Positions 49,372 to 62,368 of a DNA stretch of 64,000 nucleotides are shown one piece after another. Under the pieces are notes generated by a model that saw only the letters and a list, made by a program, of their open reading frames with translations, did no database searches and was not told the DNA's origin. The first letter of the stretch is position 1; every line of letters starts with the position of its first letter. Source of the stretch: Tetrahymena elliotti 4EA (taxonomy: Eukaryota > Ciliophora > Oligohymenophorea > Hymenostomatida > Tetrahymenidae); assembly GCA_000231825.2 (NCBI GenBank), contig JH720339.1:425890-489889 (forward strand), read 5' to 3'. The translations under genes were made by a program, and so were the position numbers.

Positions 49372-50691
49372 TCATTTAACAGTAACACCTTTTTTGTTAA
49401 GGATTTCTATTTCGTTTTGAAGTTCTACACTAGCTTAGTTGGTGTAATTGATAGCTTTAGCTCTATATATAATTTTAATTTTAATAAATATTTTATCTAA
49501 ATTTAAATAAAAATATACCTTTCATCTTTAGTTTGGTTATAAATGCTTGTGATTCTAGCTAATTCTTGTTCTAAAGCAATGATATTAGCCTTATGAATCT
49601 TAATTTAGTCATTGAGTTCTTTAATTTTTTATTCAGCTTCAGGAATAAGAACATTATCAATATTGTTTGTAAGAGTATTGTAAAGATTAAGGTTAGCATC
49701 TTCCTTTTGAGTATCGATTGACAAAGCTTCATAAATAGCATTTTAGAGGTTCTTGAAACGTTGAACAATATCATTGGCATTTTATTTATCAAAAAGAGAG
49801 TTCAATTAAACTAAGGCTTCAATGGGACGACCTCTACCAACGCTCTTAACTTAAGCAAGAACTTAAGAAACATTAGTATTATCTAAATCAGGAACATCAG
49901 GGTTATTAACTAAACCATCTTAGGCTTATCTAATTAATTCATCAAGAACCAAAGCTAATTAGCTCTAAGTTTAAGTTCTCTCCTTGTAAGCATCTCTATC
50001 AGTTTGGTAGATGTTTTCAATTTTTGATCTTTCAGCTCTTAATGCAACAAGCTTATCTCTAAGTTATTATCTTTATGTTCTCAAAGCAGTGATAGCTTCT
50101 TTTTCAACTTCAATTGCATCATTAATTCTTTTAGTATCTAAAGCAAATTAAGCATCATCAGCTAATTAATCAGAAAGAAGGAAGTTGTATAAACCACCAA
50201 TGTTTTCACCAATATCATGAATCTTTTGATATCCAGTTTACTTGGTTTGGAGTAAAGTCTGAACATTGTGTAAAAGAGGAGCAGCCTTTTCATTAGTTTT
50301 CATCTATAAAATAATATAAAAAACTTAAATATGATTTAAAATATAACAAACTCAATTTAGAATCATTTAGCTTTCTTAAAATAATTTTGGTTAACATCTA
50401 TCTATCTCTTTTATTTTATAAATATTTCTTCCTGCAAAAAATTCTGCTTTGTTTAGTTATTATTGTAACCAGTAACGTTTCTCAATCATTAACAAATTCA
50501 AAATAATTTGGCAAAGATTGATTGATTAAATGCAAACAAGTTCATAAAATGTTTTAAATCATTACAATGTTAGAAAGAACTTTCTAAAATTTCTTAGAGC
50601 TGTAAATTTATTAATTTTCATGCTTTGCCTTATTTGCGTAAGCGATAGCTAAGACGCAAAGGAATAAGCAAATTAAAGTTTTTGAATTCAT
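49372..50691 (-). CDS. Secreted coiled-coil protein, Grl/trichocyst-matrix-like
   Basis: Probably a secretory-granule content protein. It begins MNSKTLICLFLCVLAIAYA, a textbook signal peptide with likely cleavage after Ala19. Three exons (50691-50566, 50303-49519, 49462-49372) give 333 aa. The mature part is nearly all alpha-helical coiled coil with little low-complexity sequence: IEVEKEAITALRTQRQQLRD, KLVALRAERSKIEN, EQKIKELNDQIKIHKANIIA. It has an acidic, Asp/Asn-rich hinge in the middle (NNPDVPDLDNTNVSQ). Size, signal peptide and coiled-coil content match ciliate granule lattice (Grl) and trichocyst matrix proteins, which crystallise in dense-core granules and expand on Ca2+-triggered exocytosis. 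No diagnostic sequence motif was seen, so the family call is moderate. Codon use here is visibly less AT-biased than in neighbours, as in highly expressed ciliate genes. The first intron (262 nt) is the least certain boundary. Confidence 0.8.
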
Positions 50692-53124
50692 CTTATATGA
50701 TCTAATTCAAGTCTTATCTATGTAATATTTTTGTTTGTATTATATTGTTTTTCTTGTTTTTATTCAATTCTTTTTAAAAGTCGTTTTTTCTTTTTCTTTA
50801 ATTAAAAGCCTAAACCTTCAATCATCAATCAATGATTCTCTTTGATTTTTGATTTGACCTATTTTTCTTTCCTAATAAACAAATCCATATAAATAAGTGC
50901 TGTCCTATTTATTTGCAACTATTCGTTTTTACTTTTAAAATTAAAAAACTGATAAATCGCCATACAAAGAAGATGCTTTTCTTTTAAATCTTTATAATTT
51001 ATTAGCTTTTTGAATTTACAATAAATCTAATTTATATCTCCCCTATAGTTGTATTTTTAATTCTAAATTTATTTTATCTTATGTTATGAAACACTTAAAT
51101 TTATTTTCAAAATATTTTTATCATCAATCTAATTTATCAAATCACTACCAAAAATTATAATAAATGCTTATTCAAATATGTTTAATAAATATAAAATCTA
51201 AAAAATTATGAATTTACAGATTCCAAATATTTTACATGAAAAATCAAAGGATCAGAATTACAGTCAATCTAAACAAATTTTAAATGTGACAATACAAAGA
51301 AATTTTAAGTGATCATTTGTCCTAAAAATTTTTTTGCTTAAGTTAATTTTTCATGTAAAATAAATAATTGGTTTTAAAGTTAAATGTCCTTCATCAGAAT
51401 AATTCAGCTCAAATTCAAAAATATATTTTCCACTTTCTAATACCTTATTCGTAATTAGCAAAGATAATTATTTACTAACTACTCTTAAAGAATAAATAAT
51501 TTTTTGAAGAATTGAAGGCCTTCATGAGTATCTTCAAAGCTTTTATACTTTGAAATGAGATGGGTGAAATAATATTGAAGATAATTTTTTTTTCAATTAT
51601 TATTTAACTTAATTTTAAAATGAAATTTTTAAGAAATTGTATTAATAACTATTTTACCGAAAAAAAAAATAAAAATAAGTTATAAATATCTTTTAATCAT
51701 TAATTTATACCTAAATAAATTAATAAAAATTTATCAAAAATAATTTTAAATCATTAATTTTTTTTTGAGAAGAAAGATGTTGAAAAGCCTCTTACAAATT
51801 TAAAAAAGATTTGTTGAAGACTAGAAATAAATATAGAATAGAACAATTTATAAAATAAAATTTAATTAATTAATAGATAAAAAAGTTTTACAAAAATTTA
51901 TTTTTATACAAATTTAGAAAAACTATTTCTCTTTTTTATTGCTTGGTTAGTCTTTTCTTTCAATTTTTTGCTGCTCTATACAATAAAAATTGTAAACAAA
52001 TTTCAAAGAAAGTTTTATTTTCGCCATTCCATTTGATAGAATTCATTTGTTAAACTTAGAATATGGTTCAATATATTATTAATTTAATTGTTATGAGAAT
52101 TGAGATTTATTATTTTATTTTAGATAATATAAAAGATATTTTAAATTAAAAAAAATATAGATTGTTTAGAACTTGAATTAATTATTTAAAAATTTTCTAA
52201 TTTATTTTCACTTAAATTACATTTAATGTTTATGTGCTTTAATAGAATGAGGATCTTCTCTAGAATCTAAATAGATTTTCTTTCAAACCAAAACAATGTC
52301 AAAGTTGTTTGATAGAGAAGAAATTTTACTTTTGTTATCTTAAACTGAGATTAATCCAAAATCACTAATATGATGTAAAAGGAGACCTGTAATTTAATTC
52401 TATTTTAATATGTTTTATCTTAATATGAAAAAATTTAAATTGTAGAAAGATTTGTTTGGTTAATTAAAAGCTCATATTAATATTTATTTGATGACATTTT
52501 TGTAAAAAAAATGCTTGAGTTTAATGTATATTTAAGTGAGAAAGTTCTAATTAATAATTGCAGTTAGTTTAAATATGAGAGGGTGTGTGAGATATATGAA
52601 TATTATGAAGTTGTGATGAATGAGGAAATTTGATATAATCTATTTAATTAATTAATGAATTTAAGATAAGTGATTAAATTTAGCATGTTTTATTAAAATT
52701 GTTATTAAATGATAGAAAGAGCTTAATTAATGAATTATTTTAATATTTTTTATCAAAAATTTAATTTCTAAAGAGGTTAATTTATTAATCTAACATTTTT
52801 TGTAGCTATTTATTTGTCGATGATGATGTTTGTTTAGAATGGAAGAGGCTTATTTATGGTGATTATAATATGATGTGGTAATATTTTATAATTAATTGTT
52901 CATTACTGGTTTATTTTCCAATGTCTTTAATTTTGCTGTTTTTATTAATTTTTTGTTAATTTTATTTTTTTTACTAATTTAGAGTATACAATATTTTATT
53001 TGTTATGATTTATAGATATTGATTATAAGTTGTGAGATAAAAAATTTTAATGTGGAATAATAGTGAGGATGATGGTGATGATAATAATAATATTAAGATA
53101 GATAGAGTGATTGTACATATTTGA
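50692..53124. other. Intergenic, no accepted gene
   Basis: About 2.4 kb of AT-rich DNA between minus-strand genes. Short suggestive frames exist around 52230-52400, on both strands, but neither extends nor shows a domain. Low-complexity GATGATGGTGATGATAATAA lies near 53069. Confidence 0.45.
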
Positions 53125-56100
53125 TCATTTAATCATTGAGCGTGTGAAGAATATTTGAATTAATTTTCCATAGTGTTGAGTGTTATGAAGGAAGCAAATA
53201 GCATTCAAAGCAGATTAAAATGTATCGAATTCAACAAATGCTGTAACTTTTTTATCTTGCTTGCTGATATCATATCTGGTAACCAGTCCATATGGCTTAA
53301 ATATGTTTAGGAATTCTAATTCTTTTTTGATAAGTTGCAATGGGATATTTGTTACATAAACTGTTTTGCTGACAGGATTATAAAAGTTATTTTTTTTATT
53401 GTTTTAGCAACCTGCTCTAGATCTAGGGTCATTGTATTTGTTTACAAAATAGTCAGATTATTTTTAATTTTTATCATTTTATTATGACTACTATTAATTT
53501 ATTTTAGATCCCTAATTTTGTTTAATTATAATTGTTTTATGTTTGGCATAGGATATGCGCATTTACTCATCACCTTAAAAACTCATATTGTTCAGCTAGT
53601 TAATTGCCATTTTTGCTTGGCCTAATTCTTCGTATTAAATTAATACTGTTTTCTTTTCTCTTAAGAAGAGAATTGAATGAACATAACCAAAATTACGGAA
53701 AATGTTATAAACGTTTTCAGGAGTAACTTCATTAATTTTTATATTTTTAACATAAATCACTGGCGATTCTTCTGTTTATTGTTGTTGACCTAAATGTGAT
53801 AAGGTTTGAAGAGGGCAGTTTTCATTTTATTCATTGAGTTGGTTTTGTAGAGAACTTTTAGATTTGAGAGGAGAGTTATTTAAAACATCATCTTAGAAAT
53901 TGTTATTCGAAAAAGCAATGCCAGATGAAAAGCTCTAATCGAGACTATTTTCTTAAATAAGAGGTGTAGATATTGGGAATTGGTGTGGCTATTATTGAAT
54001 TAATAGCTATTACTATTACTTTTAAGAAGGATTAGAAATTTACTTGGTTAAATGATTATTAATAAAACCTTGTTATGTATGAGAGGTGTTAATAAATTAA
54101 TTGCTAGATAAATCAACTTGATTTAATTAAAGACTATCCAGTCTAGTGATTTGCTAGTAAGGATTTATTTTACATGAATTTGGATAAGAGGGAGAAGTTA
54201 ACCCAATGTGAGAAGTATGGAATGGACTTGGTGAAGAAGTCGAGCAAGTTGACTTTGAGTTTTGAGTAATGTCAATCATCGATTAAGGACCAATCAAAGG
54301 TTGGGATGGTATCTTGTAGTCCTTTTGTTATAGCACTTAAGAAAATTAAGAATTAATTGATTACTAATAATAACTTTCTTAATAACTTAATTGATGAGTA
54401 ACCAAATCAGAATTTAAGAATACAAGACTACCTTTTCGAGGCGAAATATCAGTCAATGATTAGCTTAAATTTGATGGATTATTAATATTTTACTAACCTG
54501 CCAATTATAAATTGAATTCAGGTAGATTTTAAATACTTGTACTTCCTTACTCTTAAATCTAATTAAAGCTTTCGAAGCTTTCAAGTTTGGTTGGGAGCAT
54601 TGAGCAAGAGCCTTAGCGATTATTGGTATCACCCTTTCCAATGTTTGCTGTTTTTGAAGTAGTGATAGCGTTACTGTTTCCAGTGTTACTGATTTCACAT
54701 TTTTAATCAAAAGGAGATTTAAAGCAATCTCCTTCATCCCTGTTTCCATTATCTTCTGACTATTGTTGATTAAAACCAAGTCCACCTTAAATTTAGAATG
54801 TTACTGGTGAGAAATAGGTAGCACTTTCGTTTCTAATAGATCCTATATTTGTTTGGGATGAGGTTATTTTATTATGAATTAAGCTTCCTCCTAAATTAAT
54901 ATTGCTCTAAGATGTAGGGGTTGATGTTGAAGTGAGTGACTGCAAACTGTTTGAATAAGGTTGAATACCTGTGCTAATAAGCTAAGAATTCACTGGAAAC
55001 TAATTATTTGGGATGGATTAAGATACGAAATTTGATGTAATAGGGTTAGCGATATTTGGTGGAGCAACTGTGGTATTTAATTACTATTGAAACTATTCCT
55101 CTTAATTTAAAGAATTTTATGAGCTTTTTTCAATATAAGTAATAGCTCCGATAGTCTATCCAATAGAATTAGATATATTTTTAAAACCATGACTATTATG
55201 AGACGATTAATAAGTCCTATTTTATGTATTAGGAGTTTTCATATTCAAATTGTTATTTTAATTATTTTTTGGGGAGGGTATTGATGACTATGAAGATGGA
55301 AGACGTTGAAGATTTATAAATTGCTTTTCTTATTCTAAATTTCCATAACTTTTGTTTGTATTACACTAAGAATTTGCACTCTGAATACCATATTTAATTT
55401 CGAAAGTTTTAGCTTACAGTTTTTACTATTAAAATTTACCATCTAATGAAATAGAATTCGAGCTAGAAGAAATTTGATTTTAAGAATTTTGATTTGTGTT
55501 CTTGTTTGAACTTAAGCGATAATCCTTACCTTCAGTCTTGTAATTGCAGAGATTCAAATCAGTAGTTTAAGAGTAATGCACCTTGAATTTATATTTTTAG
55601 TTTGGAAGAAGTGGTATCTTGGCTCTATTGAGAGCTTCTTTAGCCTTTTTAGCAGATTCAACACTGTCCATTTCAATAAAAGCTTTAGTTGAGTCGGTAT
55701 TCTTCTAAAATATCAAAACTTTATTGACAAATCCATAAGGCGAGAATATTTATTAAAGTTAATCATTTGTGATTTACAAGTCTCTCAATTCAAAAGCAAT
55801 AACTAATAAAACAGAAGAAGGGTTTCCTTATTCTTCTAATTATTAATGCTATTATTGCTATTATTAGCCTTTTTCTGGGTATTACTATTCATTATCTGCG
55901 TTTTAATCATAGGTTGTTTGATAGGATTTATTAGAATTTTGCTAATAGATTGGTTATTATTGTTGTTACTATTAATACTAATATTTAGATTGAGCTTTTT
56001 GGTCATTTGATTAATCTTGTAATTAGTGTGAAGATAACTTTTCATTTATTTAAGCTTAATTCAACTAATAATTTTGAGTGCTAAAAGTTTGAGAAGTGAT

Positions 56101-56643
56101 AAATTGTTAATTTATTTAAATTTATTATTATTATTATTAGTAATTTGATTGCTATATGCTCATATCTTGTTGTTGATTATTCTGGTAAAAACCGAGATTG
56201 TGAGGTGCATAGAATCTGGAAGCCGTTTATTATTGATGCTATCCTAAATGACTATTCTTATTACTATGGTTGACCAGGTAAGACAGGTGATCTAAACTCA
56301 TCTATTGAAGATTGCTTGCAATTTATTATTCACTTGTCATCATTTGTTCTTAATGCTAATTTTACTTGATCTTGGAATACACAGGCTATTATTGAGTATA
56401 ATTTAAAGAATTGGCTTGTAATAGAAGAGATTAATCATGAGAAACGCCAACACCTAATTAATCCTCCGTTCTGCTAAGATACTAATTCTAATAATTATTC
56501 TGACTTAGGTTTGGGGGCATGCCCTAATAGCTAGGATGAAATTGCTGATTGTTGCTAAGAGATTTTTGCTAATACTATTAATGCTACTGCTACTAAGATA
56601 AATAACTAGTTGCGCTAAAATGCTAGGCAATTTGCTACTTCAT
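53125..56643 (-). CDS. PTB/hnRNP-L-like RNA-binding protein, Q/N-rich
   Basis: Predicted sequence-specific RNA-binding protein acting in splicing or mRNA control. One uninterrupted exon of 1,173 codons including the stop (1,172 aa), with an in-frame TGA upstream of the start. RRM1 lies at about 55815-55540 and reads VLLVIAFELRDLQ, PYGFVNKVLIFQK, AFIEMDSVESAKKAKEAL and KFKVHYSQTTDLNL. The last part matches the PTB-type strand plus the linker that follows RRM2 in PTB and hnRNP L. RRM2 lies at about 53765-53540 (VIYVKNIKI, NFGYVHSILFL, VLIQYEELGQAKMAINQL, MRISYAKH). RRM3 is at 53370-53125 and runs to the C-terminus (TVYVTNIPLQLIKKEL, AFVEFDTFQSAL). Residues 1-275 and the 590-residue spacer between RRM1 and RRM2 are Gln/Asn/Ser-rich and probably disordered. 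Only three RRMs are visible against four in animal PTB. Confidence 0.9.
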
Positions 56644-58646
56644 ATTTTTTTTATTATAAATCAAAAATAGATTAGAATTCTGAGGGAAGACAAGCTAATT
56701 ATTTAGAAGTGGTCAAAGTCCTTCTTTGCTGCTTTTAGATTGTATATGTATTTACGGTAGGGTGTATGCTCAATAGTTGCAGCTAGATAAGGGCAGCACT
56801 ACTTTTATTAGTTATTTGATTTAAATTTCTTTAATTTTTTTAATTGCTGATATTTTAAGTAAAATTAAATGATTATGCTTTTATCTTTTTTTTCCTTTTC
56901 TTAATCTCCTTCCTTAATTATTACTTTTTTTCTTTTTTCTTTTGTCATGCGAATTACTATGAAAGTGGATGGGTTTCCAATATATATTTAAAAATTTGCA
57001 AAGAAAGCTAGCTATTAATTAATAGACTGATTGATTTATCAGCAATTTGTTGGTGTTCTAAAGAAATGCAGTTTGTTATTTGCTGGCTATTTTTTCTAAA
57101 GTTAATATATCAGATTCTATTTGCCTTTTCATTAAAAAAATACCAATAATTTAGAAATAGAGTAGGAATATTTCAGTCAAATATCTCAGCACCACATTCA
57201 TTTAATTAATATCCAATTAAATATTCTTTCTTTTTTAATTTTTTTAATTCATAGATTAATAAGCCTTGTCAATTTATACTCAAATAAATAACTAGCCCAT
57301 TTTTTTTAATGAATGAATCTCTCTTTATTCTTACTACTCCATTTTTACATATTCAAATCAGAGTTTTGAATTTCAATTCTGTTCTGAAATCTGAAAATGT
57401 TTGAATCATCGCAGCTCACATAACACTGAAGCGAATAGTGACTTCAGATGAATAATTTAATTTCCCGTAAGTTTAAATATTACCTGATTTAAAATTAAAA
57501 TAAAAGAAAGGTAAGTGTTGTTGATTAGATGAAATTTTATATAAACTTTTAATAAAACTGAGAATTTTCTAATAGTAAATAAACTTAAAATAAATTCTGA
57601 AAATTTATTTAAAATTCAGAAAAGATTTTAATATAAATTAATAGATTATAACTTGATCTACTCACTCCTCTAATTCTGAAAAATAAACGCAATTTAAATT
57701 TCAATTTTTTTACTTTAACTTAATATACTCTCTCTCTCTTTTTCTGTCTTTCCTTCTGCTGAACAAATTCGAAAATTTTGCCAGTATTTGAATTCAAGTT
57801 AGATTTTAAAAAAAAGAAACGGAAAGGCTAATTTGTTATTAGAGCTTATATATTTGCAAATGAAATAAACGACATTTCATTGGCATATAAAGGAAAAAAG
57901 TGCCTAAGCTAAGGGGACTATAACAGATGTATTTAGTAATAGTTTTGTCAGCATATTATATGTATAATATTAAAAATAAAATATTAAAAGATAGCCTTTT
58001 TTACTAGGTAAATTAAAAAAATTCTTTACATCTACCCCTCCCGTGTTTGAAGAAATATTAAAATTAGAATGTTATAAAGGAAACAAATCTTTTAGATTTT
58101 TGTCAGATAAAAAAATAGCCACATATAAAATAATTAATTGATTCAAGCATTGAATCTATAGAAGTTGATTTTCTTGTTATAAAAAAGGAGTCTATCCAGA
58201 ATAATAAAAAGATTTAATTAAGCGGAAATATTGGTTTCTTTTTAATGCAGATTTTTTTAACATGATTTTTAACTAATAGGTATTTCATTTTACTATTCTT
58301 GCAAAATTTTAATCTGCATGCATCAAAAAACAAAATCTATTTCAAACAGCATTATTTTTTCTTTTATATTAAAAATTAATAAGAATCAAACTGAGATTCC
58401 CTTCTTTTTTTAAGAGCTATTATTTTCACTTGAGTATTAAAAATTTAATAATTCTTCAAGATTTTCTCAAAAATTTTAATTTACTATTTGTGTGTGTTTA
58501 TTTAGGAAAATTAAAATTTATTAAGCACTTCAAATCTAATAACTAAAGTATTATTTTACTTTTTTTTTGATTATATGTTTGGGCTCATTCATTTTTTTGT
58601 AAATCATGTAACTTACTAGATTCAAAAATAGCGTGTAAAAAAATGA
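56644..58646. other. Intergenic, purine/pyrimidine-biased 5' flank
   Basis: 5' flank of the PTB-like gene. The stretch 56880-56945 is almost pure pyrimidine on the plus strand, so a leader transcribed from the minus strand would be A/G-rich. A short CT microsatellite (CTCTCTCTCTCTT) lies near 57728. No coding frame or RNA gene accepted. Confidence 0.5.
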
Positions 58647-59514
58647 CACTTAAAGTTAATATATTTTAAGGAAATCATTCTGTCGAAGTTTACTGTTGAG
58701 ATCTTTTCCACTTTAACATATTTTTTGAATTGCAGCATTCAAGAAAATAAGTGTAATATAAATCCAATATTACCAGATTTCCATTGTAGAGCTTATTCAG
58801 GAAATCATGATTTTGATTTTAACAGTATTGGCTTTGCATTGCATGAACCGATTTAATTTTTTTTAAGCGCTGGCTCTTCTTTTAGAAATAAATATTTATC
58901 ATTTCTCATCAAATAAAACCACCAGTATCCTGTAAAGGATTTCCTATACTGTTTAATAACCTAATAGTTACTCTACCAGAATATAACCTTACATGATATA
59001 ATCATCTTTGATTTTAAATTATATTTTATTTCTAAAAATGTTTTTTAGAGATATTAAATATTTATATTTTTAGATTATGTTATTAGAGGAAAAGCTTGTA
59101 ACAGAATAGATAAGAATACTAAAATAATTAAATATTTTGTCAATGAATTTCTCTAGGATAGAATTTTTAAAGTCGATTAGGAAATGCAATTATTATTACA
59201 AATAAATAAGCACTTCAACTTATTTTCAAATTAATTCTCAACAATATGGGTTCCATTACATCCTCAGAGCTTATTTAAAATAATTTAAATTGATAAACAC
59301 CTTCACATAAAATTTTTTTAGTTATTTTATGTGTAATAAGTAAATACCAATTAGCAATTGAATTTCTTCTTTTAAATTTTTTTAAAGGATGAAAAACAAG
59401 AAAAAAATTAACTAGAGTTAATTTTCTCAGATTCTTGATCAAATGAGAGAAACTATTTATTTATTGGTCTGCTATAAGCAATTTGATTCCTATTTCGAAG
59501 TTAAGAAAGATTGA
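58647..59514 (+). CDS. Unidentified gene fragment, 5' exon(s) not found
   Basis: Function not recognised. A frame without TGA runs from 58647 to 59332. It is joined by a phase-correct 55-nt intron (59333-59387, GTAATA...TTAAAG) to a last exon ending at TGA 59512-59514, about 270 residues. Composition is protein-like: CRAYSGNHDFDFNSIGFALH, NEFLQDRIFKVDQEMQLLLQ, and a convincing C-terminus (FSQILDQMRETIYLLVCYKQ, ending EVKKD). There is no ATG near the 5' end of the frame, so an upstream exon is missing or the gene is decayed. A TGA-terminated mini-frame starting MTLKVNIFQGNHSVEVYC (58643) overlaps in another phase and could be part of it, but no valid splice was found. Further protein-like pieces downstream (59815-59880, 60010-60180) may belong to the same gene or pseudogene. 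Confidence 0.45.
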
Positions 59515-61560
59515 ATTATATTTTTTCTAATGTCAATTCTATAATTTCACTAAAAAAAAACAGCAAGGGAAAAAGATTAATTGAAAAATATCTCAACCAC
59601 CTATGATGATTTTTGCTTTTTTTATTGCTAAAAGTAATCAAAAATTTTGCTAATCGTTTAATTTACAGAAATAATAATAAATACTTAATAAATTTCTTTA
59701 AATATTAAATTGAGTAAATATTAGTAACCTTATTTTTTTATGCAAAGAAACACAAGATTTTCATTCTATTTTATTGTATTTATATTGATCTGATTTTTCT
59801 TTTCCTAGTTATTACAGCAAATATTGCAGAAATTCTTGGGTTGAAAAGAAAGATAATTTGGATGGACTGTAAAATAAATTAGTTTTTATTATTAAGCTCC
59901 AATTTTTTCCCTTACTTTTTTCATAAATTAAACATAATAAACAATTAAACTCTACCTAAGACAGATCATCTTTTAATCCAAATAATTATCTTTTTTATTT
60001 TCTTTCTTTTAGTTTCAATCTTCAAAGTAATATTTTTACCTAGGAATTTGACTAGTCTTTCTGATTGCTCTTCCCTATGAATTTTTAAGTCTTTTTTCAT
60101 GATGATAAATAGGTACTTAAAATCAATTCTATCAAGCTAGTATTTTATTCTCTCAAACAACATCAAAGTATTTGACCCTTAAAATTTTTTCACAAAAAAT
60201 AAAATGATCTGGATACTATTTTTTATTCATAAAAATGTTAAAAAGAGTAAGGAAAACTCCTCATAATATATTTTATATAGAAATTAATTTAAAATGCTTT
60301 AATAGGATTTTTGCAATCTCTTTAATGAAATGAGAAAAAACCAAAACAAAAAAATAGGATTTATTTCATGATCGTAATCTCAAACCAAATGGTTTTCATT
60401 CTTTATGAAAAAATGATGCAAAATTTTATAAATAATTCATGCAATGTATTTCTTATTACAAATATTTTTATTAGTAGAGACAATTAAATTTAATCTAATA
60501 AATAAAAAAACCTGTATTGGTGTAATGTTTCTATTCAGAATATATGAAAAATAATTTATATCTATATCCTTACAGCAAATTACACAAAGTATGCACATTT
60601 CAGTTCATTTCAAATAGATAACATTTGTCAAAGTAATTAATTTTGCACCACTGATAAACAAAATCAAGTGCTTTTTATCAAAACTCTAATATTTTTATCT
60701 TTTTATTGAAAGTCATTTACATATTTATCTATCTATTTTTACTATTTTTGAAAGAATGTCTAAATATAAATATCTAAATTTTATGATTTATAAATTACTA
60801 AAAATTAATATTACTTTTCTAACTTACAATATTCTTTTCATTTATTAAAAATTAAAACTATTAAAATTTAAACCCTATAAAATATAAGTCTATTTCAAAA
60901 ATAAATCAATTTATTATGATTAAAAAACAGAGTTGTTATTTTTTATTAATAATTCATTTCATTCCTCTGATTGATTTCTATCTATAATTCATTCAATACT
61001 CATCAAATTCTCCATGAATGTGATTCTAAAGCCCAAAATGTGTCTTTTATTAAATTTTATTATATTCTGTAAAGAAAGTTAAAAATAAATTCTTTTACCT
61101 GTTATAAATATTTCTTTTTTAATTTTTGTCCTTTAGAAATTAGTAAGAACTTATTCATATGAAAAAAATCTAAAAAAATATTATTAAATACCACCAATAA
61201 AACTAATTCTTAAAATAGATCAAATTTTCTAAAAATAGAATAATGTTTTCATTTCTTAAATATAACTTGAAAAGTAAAATAAAATTTGTTAATGAAACAA
61301 AATTGTAAACGAAATTATACTCTTCTTCGGACTTAATATTTGTGAATTATATTTTTAATTTTTCTATTTATCTGAAATCAAAAAAACTTTTGTAATATTA
61401 TTTATCTTAATCTAATCGCATAAAATTATCTTATTTTAATATTTTTTTATTTTTAAAATATTTTTGTATTTAAAATAGAGTAATTGATTATTCACTTCAC
61501 TTTTCAGAAGATTCAGATTTTTACAAAAAACTATTAATAAAATTTGACTATCTAGTATTT
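59515..61560. other. Intergenic, possible exon fragments
   Basis: Mostly AT-rich. At 59815-59880 the plus strand reads YYSKYCRNSWVEKKDNLDGL followed by a GTAAAA donor-like site. Around 60010-60180 there are other short protein-like pieces. They do not assemble into one frame and may be gene decay. From 60230 to 61560 nothing was recognised. Confidence 0.35.
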
Positions 61561-61565
61561 TGAAG

Positions 61566-62110
61566 AGTTTTTTGAGGTGTTATAACTAACTAAATTTTTT
61601 ATTTAGTTATTAAACTTTTCAAATTATTGAATCACAACTTTTACAAAAAAATTTACAAGTTGAAAGTTTTGTCTATTAAGTTAAATTAGCATATAAAATT
61701 AAAATTTTTTTGGTTGATCTCATTTTCTTTTTAATGAAAGCTACTTAAAAAACAAGGCTATAAAGTATTCTTCTGAGTTTTTTTAAGTGTAATTAAATTA
61801 TTTACATATTAAAATTTTTTAAAAATAGAGATTAGTAACATCAAAAAAATGAAGAGATTTAGAGTTTTCTTACACTATTATATAAAATTAAAATTTTTTT
61901 GGGTAATATCATTTATGAAAAAAAGGGAAGATTTTTACCAATTTCAGAAGAAAAAAATATTTAAAAAACTCTTTGTTGGGTTTTTTGAGGTGTAAGTAAA
62001 TTATTTACATATTAAATTTTTCTAGTGACTGAGATTAGCTCAACCAAAAGAATTTATAAATTGTGTGTGTTATCTTACACTATTAGTTAAAATCAAATTT
62101 TTTCAGTTTT
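61566..62110. repeat. Degenerate tandem repeat, about 200-nt unit, 2.5-3 copies
   Basis: Units start near 61566, 61776 and 61978 with a shared opening (AGTTTTTTGAGGTGT, AGTTTTTTTAAGTGT and GTTTTTTGAGGTGTAAGT). Units two and three share TAAATTATTTACATATTAAA soon after. Units one and two share ATATAAAATTAAAATTTTTT further on, and unit three has a diverged version of it. All are too diverged and stop-ridden to code for protein. No flanking duplication was found. Confidence 0.6.
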
Positions 62111-62368
62111 GTAAATAAGAAAAAGTAAGAAGCTGTTTTTGGTGACTTGTAATCTAAAATAATGGATAAATAATAAGCTGATTTATTTAGGAAAAGCAGC
62201 AAAATATAAAAAAAATACAAACATACACCTTAGGGCATATTAGAACGCAAGCTTTATAATTCATAATTAATAAATAGGAGCCAATTCATCATAAAATAAC
62301 TATTTTTAGGAAATTGGCTAATTTAATATATACTTTTCTTGATTTATGTATTGTTTTTATTTTGTTTT
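62111..62368. other. 3' flank of small membrane-protein gene
   Basis: AT-rich DNA between the repeat and the stop codon of the minus-strand gene. Nothing recognised. Confidence 0.4.

Noticed and set aside
52230..52400. Short protein-like frames on both strands (plus-strand MSKLFDREEILLLLSQTEIN)
   Set aside because: Only about 25-60 codons, no extension by splicing and no family resemblance. Left unannotated.
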